From: Caulobacter sp.
GTDB lineage: Bacteria; Pseudomonadota; Alphaproteobacteria; Caulobacterales; Caulobacteraceae
Reading direction: 5' to 3'
DNA: 64,000 nucleotides
Assembly: GCA_029866155.1 (NCBI GenBank)
Contig: JARWZW010000069.1
Span: forward strand, 62,001-126,000
Below, piece after piece: positions 59,376 to 64,000 of the stretch (its first letter is position 1; each line of letters starts with the position of its first letter). A model generated the notes under the pieces. That model had not been told where the DNA came from, did no database searches, and saw only the letters and a list, made by a program, of their open reading frames with translations. A program made the translations under genes and the position numbers.

Positions 59376-61736
59376 CTAGAACTCGCGCCCGAGGCGGAAG
59401 CCGATGGTGCGCGGCTGGTTGGGCACGATGTAGGTCTGGCCGCCGCAGACGCTTTCGGCGCACTGGGCGTAGCGGTAGAGACTGGCTCGCTCGTCTGTCA
59501 GGTTCTGGAAATAGACCTGCATCGACCAGGCGCCGGTTTCCAGGCCGGTGCTGAAGTCAAAGCTGGTCCAGCCCTTCTGCTCGCCGATGATCGCCCGCTC
59601 GGCCAGCCGCAGATCGGTCCAGCTGCTGGTCTGGGTCACCATGGAGCCCTGGACGTGGGCGTCGAACTCACCCAGGACGAACTCGTAGCGCGCCGTCAGG
59701 TTGGCCTTGAACTTCGGCGTGATCGGCAACTCCGTACCCGCAGGGGCCAGGGGCGCCGGGCATTTGGTCACCGGATTGCCCTTGGCGTCGACGAAGCCGC
59801 AGTAGTTCTCGCTGAGCTCGGCATTGGTCCAGGCGCCGCCGCCCGACAGGGTCAGGCCATTCGTCGGACGCCAGACCACGTCGGACTCGACGCCGTACAT
59901 CTCGGCTTGGGCGGCGTTCTTGATCTCGGTCAGGCCGTTGGAGCCGAGGATGGCGAACTGGAAGTCATCCCAACGCTCCAGATAGACAGCGCCGTTCCAG
60001 CGAAGGGAGTTCTGCAGCCAGCTCGTCTTCCAGCCCAGCTCATAGTTGGTCAGGAAGTCGGAATCATAGGGAGGCAGGGTGCCGCGACGGTTGATGCCGC
60101 CCGGCCGGTAGCCGGTGGACCAGGTCCCGTAGACCATCTTGTCGTCGTCGATCTTGTAGGTGACGTTGAGGCGATGGGTATAGCCATCTTCTTCCGTGAT
60201 CTTGTTCAGGTTGGTGCAGGGGGAGCCCTTGACCACGGCCGGACCGAAGCAGGCCGCTTCGCCGGTGCCGGAGCTGTAGCCGGCGCCAAACCCGAAGAAG
60301 CCCTTCAGGCCGTTTTCCGCCTTGAAGGCGCGGATGCCGCCGGTGACCGACAGTTTCTCGGTGAAATCATAGGTGATCTCGCCGAACACGGCCATGTCCT
60401 TGTCCGAGCGATCCTGCTTGGTCAGCCACAGGGTGTCGGACCAGCCGGGCACCTCGATGGCCGATCCCAGGCCGTCGATCTTGTAGCGCTGCTGAATCCC
60501 GTGGGTCTGGTTCTGGTAGAACAGGCCGCCGACCATCCGCAGGGGATTTTCCCCCGGGGTGGAAATCCGGAACTCATGGGATTCCTTTTTGTAGCGGTCG
60601 ATGCCCTGGATGTACTGGGACGGGTTGATGGGATTGTTCAGGTCATCGACCCAGTAGGAGCCGTAGCCGAACAGCGTGTCATAGAAGAACGAGTAGTCGG
60701 AATAGTCAGACTGGGTGTTGACGTCGCGCTTCAGGAACGAGCCGGCATAGATGACATCCAGGTTGCCAACCTTGCCTTCGACGGCCAGGGCGGCCTGGTA
60801 CCACTTGTCCTTTGCGCCTTCCGGATAGAAGTGGGTCAACTTCAGATCCCCGACATTGGGATCATAGGAGAAGTTGCCGTCGCTCTTCTGGGTCTGGGCC
60901 ATGATAGAAGGGGTGACGGTCCAGTCTTCCGTCAGGTCGATCTTCAGGGCCGCGCGGGCGCCCATGGTGTCGACATCGTTGTAGTCTTCCTTGGCGATGG
61001 CGTTGTTGTTGATCGTCCCGCCCCAGGTCGGATAGGTCCGGGTGCCCTTGACGTTGTCGATATAGCCGCCATCACGGACGTACCAGCCCACGACCCGCAG
61101 GGCCGCCTGGTCGCTGATGGGAACATTGACAAAGCCTTCGGCCGTATAGCCGGCGCCGCCGTCGCTGATCTGGTTGACCTCGACATCCACCGCGCCCTTG
61201 AGCACGCCGATCTGCGGCTTGTTGGTGATGATGCGTATGGTGCCGGCCTGGGAACTGGCGCCGTAGAGGGTGCCCTGAGGGCCGGCCAGGGCCTCGACGC
61301 GCTCGATGTCATAGACATGGACATCCAGGGCGCCCTGGATGGTGGTGATGGGCTGTTCGTCCAGATAGATGCCGACGCTGGGCAGCGGGCCGGAATGGTT
61401 GCCGTCCCCGCCGCTGGCCACGCCGCGCATATAGACGCTGCCGAAGCCCGGGGCCGTGCTCTGCACCGAGACGCTCGGCAGGAACTTCACGAAGTCGCCG
61501 AAGTCGGAGACCTGCAGCGTATCCAGCTTCTCGCCGCCCAGGGCCTGGACGCTGATCGGCACGTCCTGCATATCTTCCGACCGCTTCTGCGCCGTGATGA
61601 TGATCTCTTCGACGGTATTGGTCCCGGCGTCCTGGGCCAGTGCATGACCGACACCGGTCAACATGCTGCTGGCCAGCAGAACGGAGGTCCAGATCTGCAG
61701 TTTCCGGCCGGATTGGCCGCGGGCCTTTGAAGTCAT
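59376..61736 (-). CDS. TonB-dependent receptor
   Basis: The 786-residue outer-membrane protein has a signal peptide (about 1-35, ending HALAQ), a TonB box EEIIITAQKR (43-52), a plug domain (about 55-165: DVPISVQALGGEKLDTLQVS, VYMRGVASGGDGN, VEALAGPQGTLYGASSQAGT) and a 22-strand barrel ending in IGFRLGREF with the terminal Phe. The plug signature is that of the Caulobacterales/Sphingomonadales family of broad catabolic receptors; the ligand is unknown. No iron-type (Fur) clue was seen. GAGGGGA precedes the ATG. It is next to the TPR-sulfotransferase gene in the same direction. Confidence 0.93.
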   Translation of the reverse strand: MTSKARGQSGRKLQIWTSVLLASSMLTGVGHALAQDAGTNTVEEIIITAQKRSEDMQDVPISVQALGGEKLDTLQVSDFGDFVKFLPSVSVQSTAPGFGSVYMRGVASGGDGNHSGPLPSVGIYLDEQPITTIQGALDVHVYDIERVEALAGPQGTLYGASSQAGTIRIITNKPQIGVLKGAVDVEVNQISDGGAGYTAEGFVNVPISDQAALRVVGWYVRDGGYIDNVKGTRTYPTWGGTINNNAIAKEDYNDVDTMGARAALKIDLTEDWTVTPSIMAQTQKSDGNFSYDPNVGDLKLTHFYPEGAKDKWYQAALAVEGKVGNLDVIYAGSFLKRDVNTQSDYSDYSFFYDTLFGYGSYWVDDLNNPINPSQYIQGIDRYKKESHEFRISTPGENPLRMVGGLFYQNQTHGIQQRYKIDGLGSAIEVPGWSDTLWLTKQDRSDKDMAVFGEITYDFTEKLSVTGGIRAFKAENGLKGFFGFGAGYSSGTGEAACFGPAVVKGSPCTNLNKITEEDGYTHRLNVTYKIDDDKMVYGTWSTGYRPGGINRRGTLPPYDSDFLTNYELGWKTSWLQNSLRWNGAVYLERWDDFQFAILGSNGLTEIKNAAQAEMYGVESDVVWRPTNGLTLSGGGAWTNAELSENYCGFVDAKGNPVTKCPAPLAPAGTELPITPKFKANLTARYEFVLGEFDAHVQGSMVTQTSSWTDLRLAERAIIGEQKGWTSFDFSTGLETGAWSMQVYFQNLTDERASLYRYAQCAESVCGGQTYIVPNQPRTIGFRLGREF

Positions 61737-61852
61737 AATATTCCCCTCTTGGCGTTCACGCCGTTGTCACAGGTTCACGACCTGGCCCGGTTTCTGTCAA
61801 GCCGTGTGTGTCCATTCTTTATGCAACTATGGCTTTGGCGCCGCGGCGCCCG

Positions 61853-63871
61853 CTAAACGGGCTCAATCGCCCGGTCCCAGCCTTCCAGGGCGGGGCCAAG
61901 AGCGGCCTTCAGCGGACCAAGCCAGGGTTCATAGGCGCGCCACTGTTCGACACCGTCGGTGAAGATGGGCCGCCGCACCTGTTCCGAACTGGCGGTGCGC
62001 ACCGCCCGGGTGTTTTCGTGGAAACTCAGGCAGCCCGGCTCGAAGTCGAGGCCGCAATGGTCCAGAAGGCCGCGAATCCGCGCCTCCGGATCGGCGACCA
62101 TCTGCTCGTAGAGAATCCTGTGGACGGCGCCCGGATCGACGGCGTCGAAATGCGCCATCAGGTCCACATAGTCCCGATAGTAGCGGCCCAGGTCGTCCAG
62201 GTCGTAGGAAAAGCCCTGGCCCCGGGCGAAATGCTGCTTGAAGGCCGAGAAGCAGCAGCCCAGGGGATGTCGCCGGGCGTCGATAATGGTCGCCCCTGGC
62301 AGGATCAGCCGGATCAGTCCCAGATGGGCGAAGTTGTTCGGCATCTTGTCGATGAAGAAGGGCCTGTCGGTCTTGCGCTGGATGCGGGTCCGCTGAAGAT
62401 ATTCCTGTCCCAGGGCCTCGCAGTCGCCCGGAGTCAGGCCGGACAGGGCCCGGACATAACCCTCGCCCTCCGGGGATTCGGCCCCCAGCCGCCGGGCGAT
62501 GGAGATGATGTCCGGCAGTTCCATGGTGCCTTCGACCGCCGAATGACTGGCCAGGATCTGTTCTATCAGGGTCGAGCCCGAGCGGGGCAGGCCCACGACG
62601 AAGATGGGATCACGATCCGCCGCGCCCCACCCGCGTCGCGCCGCCAGGAAGTCCCTGGTGAACAGGGCCGTCGAGCGCTGTACATGCTGGTGGGTACGGT
62701 CGGCGCTATAGTCCACCGACTGCCGCCGGCGGGCCGCGCCCCGGCTGTAATGGGCAAAGGACTCCTCGAAGGCCTGCCGGTCTTCCAGGGCCTTGCCCAG
62801 GGCATAGTCGAAATGGAACCGGTCCTCGTCGGTCAGACCATGGCCCTCCAGCTGCCGGCGGATCTCCGCAAGGTCCTCATCGGTGAACTGGAAGGTCTTG
62901 AGGTTGGCCAGGCTCCACCAGGCCTCGCCCATGGCCGGCGCCAGGGCCAGGCATCGACGATAGGCCGCGATGCTGTCCGCCTGGCGGCCGACGGTCTTGA
63001 GCGCATGGCCCAGGCTCATCCAGGCCCGGGGCTGGTCCGGAAACTCGGCCAGGACGCCCTGGTAGAGGGCGATGGCGCCCTCATAGTCGCCGACCCGGCC
63101 AAGGGCGGCGGCCTTGAGGTTTCGATAGCCGGGATGTCGCGGATCACGGTCCATCAGCCACTTGAGATGGCCCAGGGATTCCTCTGAAAGATTGAGCCTG
63201 TAGAGAATGGTGGCGAGGTTGCTTCGGGCCTCGGCGAAAGCCGGCGCCAGGTCAAGGCACCGCTCCAGCAGCCGGCGGGCGTCCTCATTGCGTCCCAGTC
63301 GGGCCGCCACCTCCGCCAGCATCCGGATGGCCGAAACATTGGCGGGCTGGCGCGAGAGATAGGCCTTGAGGCGACGCTCGGCGATGGCAAGGTCGTTGTC
63401 GCAAAGCGACGAGGCGGCAGCGATCAGTTCCGGATCGCGGACCGAAGCCCGGATCTGCTGGGCCTGGGCCGCCTCAGCCGCCTTTTCGTCTCCGGCCAGC
63501 ATCAGCTGGTCCGTCAGGGCCGCCCAGGCTGCCGCCAGTCTGGGCTCAAGCTCCAGGGACCGTCGCAGGGCGGCGATGGCCGCCCGGCCAAGCCCAAGAT
63601 CGCCCAGGGCCAGTCCCGCCTCAAGATGCACCTGCGGCCAGTCCGGCAGGGCGCGGATCAAGGGCTCCAGAACCGTCAGGGCCGCGTCCGCCCGGCCCAT
63701 CCGGCGCAGGGCCGCCGCCTGCAGCAGCCGGGCCTGGGGCTGCTGGGGCATGACCCGCAGGATTTCCTCGGCCTGTTGCAGGGCAAGGTCGGGCTGGCTG
63801 TCCAGCAGTCCCGCCGCATGGGACAGGGCCGTGGCGAGGGTGCCGGTGGTTTCTGAGCTGGTTTCGGTCAT
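61853..63871 (-). CDS. tetratricopeptide-repeat sulfotransferase
   Basis: The 672-residue product has about ten TPR units in its first 360 residues (PQARLLQAAALRRMGRADAA, AWMSLGHALKTVGRQADSIA) and a C-terminal sulfotransferase domain. The PAPS-binding P-loop is FVVGLPRSGSTLIEQILASH (about residue 425-440), followed by RRHPLGCCFSAFKQHFARGQ and YEQMVADPEARIRGLLDHCG. Such fusions are frequent next to TonB-dependent receptors in this bacterial group. They may sulfate a small molecule or a protein; the acceptor is unknown. ATG 63871 is chosen over an upstream frame that overlaps the preceding gene's end. Confidence 0.9.
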   Translation of the reverse strand: MTETSSETTGTLATALSHAAGLLDSQPDLALQQAEEILRVMPQQPQARLLQAAALRRMGRADAALTVLEPLIRALPDWPQVHLEAGLALGDLGLGRAAIAALRRSLELEPRLAAAWAALTDQLMLAGDEKAAEAAQAQQIRASVRDPELIAAASSLCDNDLAIAERRLKAYLSRQPANVSAIRMLAEVAARLGRNEDARRLLERCLDLAPAFAEARSNLATILYRLNLSEESLGHLKWLMDRDPRHPGYRNLKAAALGRVGDYEGAIALYQGVLAEFPDQPRAWMSLGHALKTVGRQADSIAAYRRCLALAPAMGEAWWSLANLKTFQFTDEDLAEIRRQLEGHGLTDEDRFHFDYALGKALEDRQAFEESFAHYSRGAARRRQSVDYSADRTHQHVQRSTALFTRDFLAARRGWGAADRDPIFVVGLPRSGSTLIEQILASHSAVEGTMELPDIISIARRLGAESPEGEGYVRALSGLTPGDCEALGQEYLQRTRIQRKTDRPFFIDKMPNNFAHLGLIRLILPGATIIDARRHPLGCCFSAFKQHFARGQGFSYDLDDLGRYYRDYVDLMAHFDAVDPGAVHRILYEQMVADPEARIRGLLDHCGLDFEPGCLSFHENTRAVRTASSEQVRRPIFTDGVEQWRAYEPWLGPLKAALGPALEGWDRAIEPV

Positions 63872-63929
63872 GGCCTCGGGGTCCTGCCATGCTTCCAGAA
63901 GCCTGTCGACCGGCCGGGGCCTGCCAGGC

Positions 63930-64000
63930 TCAGCGGCCCGAATCCAGGATCTCCAGGGCCTGGCGCGCCAGGACCGGGGTTCCATTCTCCGCGGGGCGCT
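63930..64000 (-). CDS. C-terminal end of an unidentified gene cut by the window edge
   Basis: On the minus strand a frame open from the right edge reads PAENGTPVLARQALEILDSG and ends at TGA (63932-63930), 58 bases before the sulfotransferase start. About 22 residues are visible, too few to identify a family. The spacing suggests it is co-transcribed with the sulfotransferase. Confidence 0.5.
   Translation of the reverse strand, partial: RPAENGTPVLARQALEILDSGR

Noticed and set aside
59367..61730. 787-codon open frame on the plus strand opposite the TonB receptor
   Set aside because: It mirrors the receptor gene almost exactly. The receptor has a signal peptide, TonB box, plug, barrel and ribosome site; the plus-strand translation shows no family motif. 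It results from high G+C codon usage.
1..64000. CRISPR arrays, tRNA or rRNA genes, insertion sequences, prophage genes
   Set aside because: No regularly spaced repeats, cloverleaf-like sequences or characteristic mobile-element proteins were recognised on reading either strand; a dedicated search could still find a degenerate copy.

Overview
The window is one contiguous piece of a G+C-rich alphaproteobacterial chromosome. The order of Caulobacter cell-biology and housekeeping genes (a TipN-like polarity protein, hemA, a glyA-nrdR-rib-nusB-thiL block, hppA) points to Caulobacterales, most likely Phenylobacterium, Caulobacter or a close relative; the genus is an inference. No tRNA, rRNA, CRISPR array, insertion sequence or prophage was recognised. 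No DNA-binding regulator of a local-switch type is encoded here; NrdR and NusB are the only regulatory proteins.

Layout. 1-2.0 kb: the tail of an alkaline-phosphatase-family enzyme, convergent with hemB, then a small membrane protein. 2.1-6.2 kb: a valine/branched-chain acyl-CoA degradation group (acyl-CoA dehydrogenase, 3-hydroxyisobutyryl-CoA hydrolase, mmsB) with a methyltransferase-like lipoprotein inside it. 6.3-14.6 kb: hemA, then a tightly packed block glyA-nrdR-ribD'-ribE-ribB(A)-ribH-nusB-thiL, ending with a secreted FliL-like protein. In the riboflavin part, the RibD protein has only its reductase domain and the RibA half of RibBA has lost its zinc cysteines, so two early steps must be encoded elsewhere. 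14.8-19.3 kb: the proton-pumping pyrophosphatase with a strong terminator, rarA and a pseudouridine synthase. 19.3-29.7 kb: hydrolases, two MFS transporters, a translationally coupled three-gene unit containing a phosphotransferase, a DUF1176 protein and an MDR dehydrogenase.

29.8-46.3 kb: tipN, an RcnB-like protein, a small Sel1-type protein, and then a Wzx/Wzy-type exopolysaccharide locus. This locus has a divergent OPX export protein, a Wzz-type co-polymerase, a CpsD/HfsB-like protein with a broken P-loop, gmd and fcl for GDP-L-fucose, four glycosyltransferases, a flippase and a polymerase. No initiating sugar-phosphate transferase is present. A near-consensus CtrA-type site lies between the divergent OPX and Wzz genes.

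46.5-57.8 kb: BrkB-like protein, TusA-like protein, a 1086-residue beta-propeller/amidohydrolase, and a set of detoxification or xenobiotic-type genes (nitronate monooxygenase, epoxide-hydrolase-like, haloalkane-dehalogenase-like, GST, small membrane proteins, OsmC). Two nearly identical palindromic sites precede the GST gene and the first membrane-protein gene and suggest a small common regulon. 58.2-64 kb: dusA, a TonB-dependent receptor and a TPR-sulfotransferase, with the last codons of a further gene at the right edge.
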